In this document: positions 20,583 to 28,312 of the stretch, piece by piece
How positions within the stretch are numbered: the first letter of the stretch is position 1
Layout: each line of letters begins with the position of its first letter
Assembly (NCBI GenBank): GCA_009377445.1
Contig: WHUA01000002.1
Span: 248,001 to 312,000, forward strand
Origin: Alphaproteobacteria bacterium
GTDB lineage: Bacteria > Pseudomonadota > Alphaproteobacteria > UBA8366
Length of the DNA stretch: 64,000 bases
Direction of reading: 5' to 3'
The notes under the pieces: model-generated
What the model was told of the DNA's origin: nothing
What the model saw: only the letters and a program-made list of their open reading frames with translations
Databases searched by the model: none
Program-made: the position numbers and the translations under genes

Positions 20583-20596
20583 CGGCGGCGCGCTGC

Positions 20597-22426
20597 TCAG
20601 TCGCTTCGCCATGGTATGGAGATATCGTAGCTGACGCCGTTGGCGCCGTACTCCACCGCGACAGCGCCTTTCAGGGCCGTCTCCACCGACTGGGTAATCA
20701 GGAAGCTTCCCATTCCCATCGTCGCCGGCGACTTGGCGCGCGGCCCGCCCGTCTCGCGCCAATGGAAGCGCAGGCACGGCGCGCCGTCGCTCTGCAGGAT
20801 GTGCCACCGGCAACCGACGCGGCCGCTCGCGACGGACAATGCGCCATACTTGGCCGCGTTGGTCGTCAGCTCATGCAGGATCATCCCCAGGGGCACGGCC
20901 CTTTCCGGGCTGACGACGATGTCGTCGCCGTCCACGTCCACCGAGCCGCGATAGGGCTCGAGGCACAGCTCCACCAGCTTTCCGAGCATGATGTGTTCCC
21001 AGCCGGACTCCGTGAGCTTGCCATAGACCTGCCCGAGCGAGGCGATGCGCCGCGTCAGGCCGTTTGCGAACTCGTCGACGGAGCGCGCCCGTTTTCGCGA
21101 CAGATGGATGAGCGCGGAAACGACGGCGAGGACGTTCTGCAGGCGATGCTGCTGTTCGCGGGCGGCGAGCCGTTGCAGCTCCATCTCCCGCTTCTGCGCC
21201 GTGATGTCCCGCGCGACGGTAGAGAAAGAGACGATCCATCCGAACTCGTTGCGCATCGGCGTGACCGTCATGGAGACGTCCAGCGCCGATCCGTCCCGGC
21301 GCAGGCGCCGCGTTTCATACTGCTCCAGCACGTTGCCCTGCAGGAGGTTTTCGAACATGCGGCTCCACTCTTCGTGCCCATCCGGCGGCACGAAGTTCAA
21401 GACCGGCTGCCCAATGGCCTCGGCGGCCGGTTGGCCGTACATGGTCTCAGCCCCCCGGTTCCAGCTCGTCACGCGGCCGTCGACCGTCCAGCCGACGATC
21501 GCGTCCGCTGAGGCGTCGACGATCGCCGCCAGATCGCTGCGCTCCTGCTCGACCTGCCGCCGGCGGATGAAGTGGCCGACCTTGAGGCCGATATTGGCGA
21601 TCAGGGAAAGGTAATCGTCGTCGCATTCGACCGGGCTGCGCCCGAAGAAGACGGCGACGCCATGAAAGACGCCGTCCGAGACGATCGGGCAGGAAATCGC
21701 GGCGGTCACCCCCGCTCGCTCGCCCAGCTCCCTTCGGCAGAAGCCCGGCTCCGGCTCGAAGTCCGATATCCATACGGGCGCCATCCTGCGCCAGGCACGG
21801 CCGGGCAGGCTGTCGGGTGCGACGATCATGCCGCGGCTGCCCTCATCGAATGCCTGCAGCTCGGGCCATGAGCCGTGAACGACGCTCGTCAGCCGCCGCA
21901 GCGTTTGCCCCGTTTCGTCGACGATCCAATATTCGCCGAGATCGCAATCGAAGCATTCGCAGAGGGCGAGGAGGATCGGCGCGACGGCGTCATTGAAGGT
22001 GCGGGCCTCGTACAGGATCTTCGTGACGGCATATTCCGCGCGCACCCGCGCGTCGACGCGCTTGCGATCGGTGATGTTGTAGTTGATCGCGGAGGCGCCG
22101 ACCACCGTGCCGCCGTCGTCCCTGATGGGCGTGATGGTCAGGGCAATGTGGAGACGCCGCCCATCCTTGCGCACCCGAACCGCCTCATGGCGGGCAATCT
22201 TCTCGCCTCGGCCCAAGCGGCGGAGGTCTCGGGCGTACCGGTCGCGCTCCTCTTCCGGCAAGATCAGCGATATGTGCCGGCCGATCGCCTCTTCCGCCGC
22301 ATAGCCGAACAGCTCTTCCGCGGCGGGATTCCAACTGAGGATAATGCCGTCCAGGTTCTTGGCAACGATGGCGTAATGCGTGGATTCGACGATCGCTGTC
22401 AGCAACTGGTCGCTTGCAAGTATCAT
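20597..22426 (-). CDS. PAS-domain sensor histidine kinase, HWE family
   Basis: Two PAS regions (IVESTHYAIVAKNLDGIILSWNPAAEELFGY; IVDASADAIVGWTVDGRVTSWNRGAETMYG), a GAF-like region, EQQHRLQNVLAVVSALI, LHELTTNAAKYGALS, FHWRETGGP. Confidence 0.88.
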   Translation of the reverse strand: MILASDQLLTAIVESTHYAIVAKNLDGIILSWNPAAEELFGYAAEEAIGRHISLILPEEERDRYARDLRRLGRGEKIARHEAVRVRKDGRRLHIALTITPIRDDGGTVVGASAINYNITDRKRVDARVRAEYAVTKILYEARTFNDAVAPILLALCECFDCDLGEYWIVDETGQTLRRLTSVVHGSWPELQAFDEGSRGMIVAPDSLPGRAWRRMAPVWISDFEPEPGFCRRELGERAGVTAAISCPIVSDGVFHGVAVFFGRSPVECDDDYLSLIANIGLKVGHFIRRRQVEQERSDLAAIVDASADAIVGWTVDGRVTSWNRGAETMYGQPAAEAIGQPVLNFVPPDGHEEWSRMFENLLQGNVLEQYETRRLRRDGSALDVSMTVTPMRNEFGWIVSFSTVARDITAQKREMELQRLAAREQQHRLQNVLAVVSALIHLSRKRARSVDEFANGLTRRIASLGQVYGKLTESGWEHIMLGKLVELCLEPYRGSVDVDGDDIVVSPERAVPLGMILHELTTNAAKYGALSVASGRVGCRWHILQSDGAPCLRFHWRETGGPRAKSPATMGMGSFLITQSVETALKGAVAVEYGANGVSYDISIPWRSD

Positions 22427-22736
22427 CGCTGCGGACCCTCCCCCTGCCGACCCAAGCGCCCGGACGAGATGGCAGATGGCGCCCCTGGAGGAAAGGCCCC
22501 CGACCAGCGCCACATTTGCCGCAACAATCGTCGTAATCCAATAACGCCGCTTTGTAAAATCACACGGGGGGAGAGGGGGGCGGCGGCGGCGATGAAATCT
22601 TGATCGAGAAGGCCCGCGAGACCATTGTTTATTCATCGGCATCGTTCTCGACCGCTGGAACGATGCGAGCCTGCGTCCGGCGCATGGGCTAAACGCCGGA
22701 GCCGTGAAAGCTTCGCGCAATCATAGGGTCGACAGC

Positions 22737-22973
22737 ATGGAAAGACAGATGGCGCCGGGCCCGGCCCGGCCTCCGAAAAAGCCTCCGAAGGAACCGCTGA
22801 TCAGGGCGCCCGGAAACGGCCAGTCCGAGCCCCCCGCGCCCCAGGACAAGGCGCCGCCCGATCCGGACGATCTGCCGGAAATCGAACCTCCTCCCGCGCC
22901 CCTGCCCGAGCCTCCGCCAATCATCCCGCCGGACGTACCGGAGCGGCGGGTAACCGGGCGCCGGGAGGCCTGA
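22737..22973 (+). CDS. Proline-rich small protein
   Basis: MERQMAPGPARPPKKPPKEPLIRAPGNGQSEPPAPQDKAPPDPDDLPEIEPPPAPLPEPPPIIPPDVPERR. Low complexity, ORF only. Confidence 0.4.
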   Translation: MERQMAPGPARPPKKPPKEPLIRAPGNGQSEPPAPQDKAPPDPDDLPEIEPPPAPLPEPPPIIPPDVPERRVTGRREA

Positions 22974-23028
22974 AAAGGAAGAGGCTGCGCCAATCCCGCG
23001 CAGCCCCCTCGATTACTCATGCCGCCGC

Positions 23029-23637
23029 CTAAGCCGTGGCCGAAGCCCGCCCCTTGCGGACGATCGTCGTAAGGCCAAGGACAGCGGTCAGGAACAGCCA
23101 GATCGCCGGCGGCAGCGGAACTTCGCCGACCGTCAATTGCCCGGCGTACTGCCCGTCGTTGCCAATGAGCGTGCCGGCCACCTTGAAGAAATAGACGCCC
23201 GGCGTCAGGTTGGCATAGCGGAAGGCCGTGAACGGGTTGTCCCCTCCATCCTCCGGCACGAAGAACGTCGCGCCGATGCTGTTCGCCAAGTCCGCCTGGC
23301 TGAAAAGCTGCAAGGACACGGGATGCTGTTCGAAGTTCGCCAGCGTATTGTTCTTCGTCAGCGTGCCGTCTATGTGCGCCCGCTCGGTCAGCGCGAACTG
23401 CCAGGCGTGAGCGTAGCTATCGCCGGAATTTTCCGGCGGCTTGGAAACGAGAGTGTCGTTCACTACGTCGACGCTGGTGGCGAAATTGCCGAAGTCCCCA
23501 ACGATCAGCGGACTGCCGTTGACATTGCCCGCCACTTCGCACACGTCCGGGCCACACATAAGCGCCCTGCTTTCAGTGGGGAAACCGAATAGCACCGGCA
23601 GGGCAAGCAACGCCCAAAGTCCTAAGTTTCGTCGCAT
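23029..23637 (-). CDS. VPLPA/PEP-CTERM-type sorted exported protein
   Basis: Signal peptide MRRNLGLWALLALPVLFGFPTESRA; C-terminus VPLPPAIWLFLTAVLGLTTIVRKGRASATA (motif, TM helix, basic tail). Confidence 0.82.
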   Translation of the reverse strand: MRRNLGLWALLALPVLFGFPTESRALMCGPDVCEVAGNVNGSPLIVGDFGNFATSVDVVNDTLVSKPPENSGDSYAHAWQFALTERAHIDGTLTKNNTLANFEQHPVSLQLFSQADLANSIGATFFVPEDGGDNPFTAFRYANLTPGVYFFKVAGTLIGNDGQYAGQLTVGEVPLPPAIWLFLTAVLGLTTIVRKGRASATA

Positions 23638-23857
23638 TGCGATACCTTCCATTACGGTTTGCTTTGCTTTTCGCCGAAGTCATGCTCTCCCATCCAAACG
23701 CGGACCCCCCGCGAATTCGGCACGTGAATAACAGTGCGTGCCGAGGGGTAGTTCCCTGCAAACGTAGTAGACGCGGCTTGCGGCTACATCGAAGCCGGCG
23801 GTGTTGCGCGACAGTCACAGCTTACTATCCGGCTACCGGCGATCGGGGGCTCGCCCC

Positions 23858-24217
23858 TCAGCGGCCGGCGCCACCGCTCCCTCCGGGAGCGGACGAGCCG
23901 CTGCCCATACCGCTGCCCGTGCCCTCGCCGCCGGACGGGCCGAGCCGAGGATCGGTGGTCATCGGCGACGTGATGCGCTGTCTGTCGAGCGAGCGGCTCC
24001 GCTCCGTCTCGGGACGCACGCGATCGCTGGGGTCGCCGATGCTCCCCGCCCCTGTGCCCGATCCTGTGCCCGATCCTGTGCCCGATCCTGTTCCTGTCCC
24101 GCCTGTGACGCCGGTGCCCGGCGCCGTCCCGCTACGGTCTTGGGCAACAGCCGGGGCCACAGCCGACGCGACGAGAAGCGCCAGGCCGAGCGCCGTGGTC
24201 GGGATGAGCTTGTTCAT
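23858..24217 (-). CDS. Gly/Ser/Thr-rich secreted protein
   Basis: Signal peptide MNKLIPTTALGLALLVASAVAPAVAQ; internal GTGSGTGSGTGSGTG from a 12-bp DNA repeat (~24055-24098). Confidence 0.55.
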   Translation of the reverse strand: MNKLIPTTALGLALLVASAVAPAVAQDRSGTAPGTGVTGGTGTGSGTGSGTGSGTGAGSIGDPSDRVRPETERSRSLDRQRITSPMTTDPRLGPSGGEGTGSGMGSGSSAPGGSGGAGR

Positions 24218-24367
24218 CGGATTTTCCTTTCTCTCTCAGTTCGAAAGCCGCCTGCACTAAACAGACGGCCGCGCCGGGAGAAAGGTTCCTCTCCGCGCCC
24301 AATGCCTTCGAGTTGCCGAATTTCGGTCATTCCATCGTCTTTTTTCTCGCCGGCGGCGCGTGAGCAT

Positions 24368-24392
24368 GGAACCAGCGCACGGAATGGGCGTT
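24368..24392 (+). promoter_or_regulatory. EcfG-type promoter
   Basis: GGAAC-CAGCGCACGGAATGGG-CGTT (GGAAC-N16-CGTT). Confidence 0.65.
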
Positions 24393-24398
24393 GACCGG

Positions 24399-24466
24399 TA
24401 GACTGGTGAAAGCCAGTCATCCTCCACACAGAGACTGCTTGTGCCCCCGCTTCGGCGGGGGCACTC
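24399..24466 (+). ncRNA. Candidate EcfG-dependent sRNA 2, or structured leader
   Basis: After the promoter at 24368: hairpin GACTGG-TGAAAG-CCAGTC (24401-24418), single-stranded ATCCTCCACACAGAGA, hairpin GTGCCCCCGC-TTCG-GCGGGGGCAC (24441-24464). No U-tract. Confidence 0.45.
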
Positions 24467-24541
24467 CCCATCTGCCGTCGCGGGCATCGCCGCCGGCCCG
24501 GCGCGGCATCCGGCGTCCTGCGCACGCTTACGGAATCGTTC

Positions 24542-24566
24542 GGAACCAATCGAACGTCCGAGCGTT
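24542..24566 (+). promoter_or_regulatory. EcfG-type promoter for the 24597 gene
   Basis: GGAAC-CAATCGAACGTCCGAG-CGTT, 31 bp before the ATG. Confidence 0.75.
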
Positions 24567-24596
24567 TCCCGCGTATTCCAGAAAAAGGAGCGAAAG

Positions 24597-25049
24597 ATGC
24601 GACGTCAGTCTCTGCATGACATCCAGAAGACGGCCAACGTCTACCATCGCTACCCGCAGTACGACCTCTCTTCGCAGCGAGGGCGATTGGAACGCTGGAA
24701 CGACCTCCTGCGTCACGAGCCGGTACGGCTCCTGACGACCTTCACCAACACCGAGGACATTTCCGCGGAAATGCGCGACGGCCTGCGGTGCGAGGAATCG
24801 CCCGTGTCGGTCGCATTCGCCGACCCGCTCCTGCGCGAAGCGGGCCTGGCCGGCGATACGTACGGCGACGCCAGGCGCTTCTTCGGCTTGTCCGATCGCC
24901 AGCTTCATCGCATCGTCTGCTACTGCCATCACGGCGCGCAGACCTATGCGGCCGGCGTGGCCTGCCAGGTACGGGCGGCTTATCCGAGAACCGGCGGCCC
25001 GGGAATCATGAGCCGGGTCTGGACGGCGATAGCCGGCCGCCACGCATAA
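24597..25049 (+). CDS. Uncharacterised CYCHHG-motif protein, copy A
   Basis: MRRQSLHDIQKTANVYHRYPQYDLSSQ...DPLLREAGLAGDTYGDARRFFGLSDRQLHRIVCYCHHGA. Clear paralogue of 25385-25837. Confidence 0.75.
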   Translation: MRRQSLHDIQKTANVYHRYPQYDLSSQRGRLERWNDLLRHEPVRLLTTFTNTEDISAEMRDGLRCEESPVSVAFADPLLREAGLAGDTYGDARRFFGLSDRQLHRIVCYCHHGAQTYAAGVACQVRAAYPRTGGPGIMSRVWTAIAGRHA

Positions 25050-25070
25050 GGCGGCAATTTCGGCGAAGGG

Positions 25071-25280
25071 TTATTTCGGCGCTTCGTTCGGCGCTTCGTT
25101 CGGCGCTTCGTTCGGCGCTTCGTTCGGCACCAGGAGCCGCAAGGCGCCGCGCCGGCAGGTTATCCGCATCGGCGTGTCGAAACGGACGATTTCGCCGTCG
25201 ATGCTTGCGTGAAAGCCTTTCGAGCGCCTGTGGTTGCGCTCGATCGCGACTTCCGATTCTTCGCGAACGTCGAGGTTTTC
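25071..25280 (-). pseudogene. C-terminal remnant of a diacylglycerol/lipid kinase-like protein with repeat tail
   Basis: NLDVREESEVAIERNHRRSKGFHASIDGEIVRFDTPMRITCRRGALRLLVPNEAPNEAPNEAPNEAPK resembles the C-terminus of YegS/DgkB-like lipid kinases (xxDGE...P..RPGALRVLVP). No N-terminal catalytic domain in the frame. Confidence 0.5.
25079..25128. repeat. 12-bp tandem repeat (GCGCTTCGTTCG, about 4 copies)
   Basis: gcgcttcgttcg repeated; encodes (NEAP)n on the minus strand. Confidence 0.85.
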
Positions 25281-25384
25281 GTTGGTTTCCGGGCCGGCGC
25301 CGCATTTCCGACCACGCGCGGAGGAACCATGCCGCGCCGCCTGCTGTTGATCCATTGAAGGACGGAAACGAGGAGAAACCCACC

Positions 25385-25837
25385 ATGGAACGCGCGACAC
25401 TAGATCACCTGTCGACGAAGGCTACCGTATTCCGCGGCTATCCCCAGGCCGGCGCGCAGTCGCAACAGCAACGCCTCGATCGCTGGAGCTGGCTGCTGGG
25501 ACGCAAGCCGCACCGCCTGCTGAGCACCTTCCCCGGAACGGAGTTCATGGATCCGAAAATCCGCGACGCCATGCGCTGCGCGAATACCGCGATCACCGTC
25601 GCCTTCGAAGACCCGTTGCTGCGGGAAGCGGGCCTCACCGACGATTCCTACGGCACGGCGAAAGCGTTCTTTGGATTGTCGGACGCGCAGATGCACTGGA
25701 TCCTCTGCTACTGCCATCACGGCACCGCCATTCACGCCGGCGTGCTCACTTCCGTCGTGCGCGCGGTCATCCCGCGGGCGCCGCGGGTCGGTTTCGCCGG
25801 GTGGCTGCGGCAGCTCTTCGCACCGCAAGCGATCTAG
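25385..25837 (+). CDS. Uncharacterised CYCHHG-motif protein, copy B
   Basis: MERATLDHLSTKATVFRGYPQAGAQSQQQRLDRW...DPLLREAGLTDDSYGTAKAFFGLSDAQMHWILCYCHHGT. GGAAC-N18-GTT at 25323-25348 upstream. Confidence 0.75.
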   Translation: MERATLDHLSTKATVFRGYPQAGAQSQQQRLDRWSWLLGRKPHRLLSTFPGTEFMDPKIRDAMRCANTAITVAFEDPLLREAGLTDDSYGTAKAFFGLSDAQMHWILCYCHHGTAIHAGVLTSVVRAVIPRAPRVGFAGWLRQLFAPQAI

Positions 25838-25912
25838 CGCCTTCGCCGCAGATGCCGCGTGACGCGGCTTCGGCCCTTTCGCGGTCGCGTCACGCGTCTT
25901 GGCCGTAGCGCC

Positions 25913-26104
25913 CTACCGCTTCGGCGGTCGTTTGCCGCCCGCAGATTTATCCTTGTCGTCCCGGACGTCCCGGCGAGGCCCGCCTGCAACGGTTCCACTC
26001 TGCGACGGCGGATCGCTTGCCGGAAACGAGCCCTTCAGGCTTTCGTCGAGCCGCTCGTCCGCGGTCGGGCGGCGCGGCTTCGCAGCTTTGGCTTTTGGCG
26101 ACAT
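25913..26104 (-). CDS. Small SFPASDPPS-motif protein
   Basis: MSPKAKAAKPRRPTADERLDESLKGSFPASDPPSQSGTVAGGPRRDVRDDKDKSAGGKRPPKR. AGGAG upstream of the ATG. Confidence 0.7.
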   Translation of the reverse strand: MSPKAKAAKPRRPTADERLDESLKGSFPASDPPSQSGTVAGGPRRDVRDDKDKSAGGKRPPKR

Positions 26105-26149
26105 GCACATCTCCTGCGCTCGAATGGAAAGATCGCTGATATATGAACC

Positions 26150-26174
26150 AACGCCCGCAGCGCCGCGCCGTTCC
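26150..26174 (-). promoter_or_regulatory. EcfG-type promoter for the 25913-26104 gene
   Basis: Minus strand GGAAC-GGCGCGGCGCTGCGGG-CGTT. Confidence 0.72.
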
Positions 26175-26192
26175 CGGCAAGCGGCCGCTTCG

Positions 26193-26217
26193 GGAACGGC
26201 GGCATCGGCGGCGCGTT
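26193..26217 (+). promoter_or_regulatory. EcfG-type promoter for otsB
   Basis: GGAAC-GGCGGCATCGGCGGCG-CGTT, divergent from the promoter at 26150-26174. Confidence 0.72.
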
Positions 26218-26313
26218 CTCTCAAAGACCCCCGCTGGGGTCGAACTTTGTTCCGGAGGGATTGAAATCAGCTTGTCCAACGCCCCGTCGGCCATTTCCCG
26301 ATTTCCCGAGATC

Positions 26314-27072
26314 ATGGAGCGGCTCAACCCGAAACGCCTGGCCGCATTCTTCGACTTCGACGGCACCCTGACCCCGATCGTGTCGCGACCGGACCAGGCC
26401 ATCCTTTCCGGCCTGATGCGGAATCGCCTGGAAAGGCTCGCCCCGCTCACGCCGGTCACGGCGATCGTAAGCGGCCGTGCGCGCGCGGACCTGGAGCAGC
26501 GCATCGGCATTCCGTCGCTGGTCTATGCCGGCTGCCACGGCTTCGACATCGCGGGCCCACAGGGCCGGATCGTGGAACGCCAGGAAGGACGCGGATTCGA
26601 TGCCGCGGTCGGGCGGGCGGCGGCCGCGCTCCACGCCGAATTTGGCGGCATGCCCGGGCTCGTCATCGAGGACAAGACCTATTGCCTGGCCTTGCACTAC
26701 CGTCACGTGCCGCCGCCTCGCGTCGATGCCTTGCGGCGCCGCGTGGACGCGATCGCCGCATCCTTTCCGGAGCTCCGCAAGATGCATGGGAAGAAGATCA
26801 TAGAGCTTCGGCCGGACGTTCCCTGGGACAAGGGCCGCGCGGTCCTATGGATACTCGAAACTCTCGGCCTGGACGGCGGCGGCGTGCTGCCGATCTATTT
26901 CGGCGACGACGCCACCGATGCCGATGCCTTTCGGGCGCTGGCCGGAATCGGCATCGGCATATACATCTCGCGGACGCCGGAGCCGACGATGGCAGACTAC
27001 CGGCTCCGGAATTCGGCGGAGGTTGGGCTCGTGATCGAGCGGCTCATCGCGGCGCTCGAGACGCCGCCATGA
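26314..27072 (+). CDS. otsB: Trehalose-6-phosphate phosphatase
   Basis: LAAFFDFDGTLTPIVSRPDQA, TAIVSGRARADLEQRIG, YAGCHGFDI, YFGDDATDADAFRAL. Exact start uncertain. Confidence 0.92.
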   Translation: MERLNPKRLAAFFDFDGTLTPIVSRPDQAILSGLMRNRLERLAPLTPVTAIVSGRARADLEQRIGIPSLVYAGCHGFDIAGPQGRIVERQEGRGFDAAVGRAAAALHAEFGGMPGLVIEDKTYCLALHYRHVPPPRVDALRRRVDAIAASFPELRKMHGKKIIELRPDVPWDKGRAVLWILETLGLDGGGVLPIYFGDDATDADAFRALAGIGIGIYISRTPEPTMADYRLRNSAEVGLVIERLIAALETPP

Positions 27073-27109
27073 TCGACAGGGCCGGCGCTGCGGCCCCGCC
27101 GCCGGCAAC

Positions 27110-27511
27110 TCAGACGGAACGCTTCAGCGTCTGACCGGCCTTGAAGCGCACGCCCTTCGAAGCCTTCACGCGAATGGCCTCGCCGGTCCGCGGATTGCGG
27201 CCCTTGCGCGCCGGCCGCCGCGTGACCTCGAAGGATCCGAAGCCGACCAGTTGAACGCGCTGATTCTTCTTCAGGGACGCCGTGATCGACTCGACGATGC
27301 TGTCGAGCGTCTGCTTCGCCGCACCTTTGCCGCAGCCGGTGCCGCCCTGGATAATGGAAATGAGATGGTCCTTGTCGCTCACGCCGGAAGGTGTCGGCAG
27401 CGGGCGCTTCGAAGCGGAGGCCTTTTTTACCTTAGTGGCCTTCGGCCGCTTCGCCGCTGCGGGCTTCGCGCGTTTCGCTTTGGTCGTCTTGGATGCAGGC
27501 TTCCGAGCCAT
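27110..27511 (-). CDS. HU/IHF-family DNA-binding protein with Lys/Ala-rich N-terminal extension
   Basis: LDSIVESITASLKKNQRVQLVGFGSFEVTRRPARKGRNPRTGEAIRVKASKGVRFKAGQTLK preceded by MARKPASKTTKAKRAKPAAAKRPKATKVKKASASKR. Confidence 0.93.
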   Translation of the reverse strand: MARKPASKTTKAKRAKPAAAKRPKATKVKKASASKRPLPTPSGVSDKDHLISIIQGGTGCGKGAAKQTLDSIVESITASLKKNQRVQLVGFGSFEVTRRPARKGRNPRTGEAIRVKASKGVRFKAGQTLKRSV

Positions 27512-27652
27512 GACTTGGTCTCCCCTGAGGCTGGCGTTGTCCGCTTGGAACTAATCGCCATAAAGCGCAATTGTCAACAAGCGCGCCGCACAATTACAGA
27601 GTCATGATGAAAAATCCAATGCCATGGCGCATTTTCGCAACGAGCGGAGCCC

Positions 27653-28003
27653 TCATTCCGCGTCTCTCAGGCGCGAAGGGAGAATGCCTCGGGCCAGGCG
27701 CGTTGTCAGGAGAGTCACTCCATAAGCAATCAGCAGCAGCAGTGGCGGGCCGAGAACGAAGATGGCGTCCATGACATTGAGTTCCTGCACGGGCGCAACG
27801 GTGTCCGCCGAATGGCTCGAATCCATCTGGACGATCTGTCCCGCCGAAGCGATGACGTGATCGGCGAGGGATGCCACGGTAGCGGCAGCAGGCCCGTCGC
27901 TCGCGGAGGTCTGCGATTCCGCATACACACCAAGCCCTGTTCCGGCGATCCACGGGGCCGAAAAGGCCAGCCATACGATGAGGAAATAGTTTTTGGCGCT
28001 CAT
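27653..28003 (-). CDS. Hypothetical membrane protein
   Basis: MSAKNYFLIVWLAFSAPWIAGTGLGVYA...FVLGPPLLLLIAYGVTLLTTRLARG: two hydrophobic segments. Confidence 0.6.
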   Translation of the reverse strand: MSAKNYFLIVWLAFSAPWIAGTGLGVYAESQTSASDGPAAATVASLADHVIASAGQIVQMDSSHSADTVAPVQELNVMDAIFVLGPPLLLLIAYGVTLLTTRLARGILPSRLRDAE

Positions 28004-28081
28004 TCGCCGACCTGCACGTCACGCCTGTTGCGACGATCGTCATCGCAAATGCCGCCGAGAGTGTTGCTCGATCGAACGGGT

Positions 28082-28106
28082 AACGCTCGACGTGCATGCC
28101 GGTTCC
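28082..28106 (-). promoter_or_regulatory. EcfG-type promoter for the 27653-28003 gene
   Basis: Minus strand GGAAC-CGGCATGCACGTCGAG-CGTT. Confidence 0.72.
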
Positions 28107-28170
28107 CGCCCAATTACCAGAACGCAAACACCCTGCCCCCTGCTGGCTTTTTGGAGCCTGCCATTTTTTT

Positions 28171-28195
28171 GGAACGCATAGGCAAAGTCTTCGTT
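28171..28195 (+). promoter_or_regulatory. EcfG-type promoter for the 28313-28492 gene
   Basis: GGAAC-GCATAGGCAAAGTCTT-CGTT. Confidence 0.72.
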
Positions 28196-28210
28196 TTCAC
28201 AGAGCTACGT

Positions 28211-28250
28211 GGACCGGGCCAGGCGGACCGGGCCAGGCGGACCGGGACGG
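28211..28250 (+). repeat. 14-bp tandem repeat (GGACCGGGCCAGGC x ~2.8) in a predicted 5' UTR
   Basis: ggaccgggccaggc ggaccgggccaggc ggaccgggac. Confidence 0.85.
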
Positions 28251-28312
28251 ACGGCGCAAATCAAGGCTGCCGAACGCAAGAGGTAATTTTTTCATCGGAG
28301 CCACAGAGTGTC

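Noticed and set aside
25079-25128. CRISPR-like array
   Set aside because: Short 12-bp units without spacers; a coding tandem repeat. The 24055-24098 and 28211-28250 repeats were rejected for the same reason.
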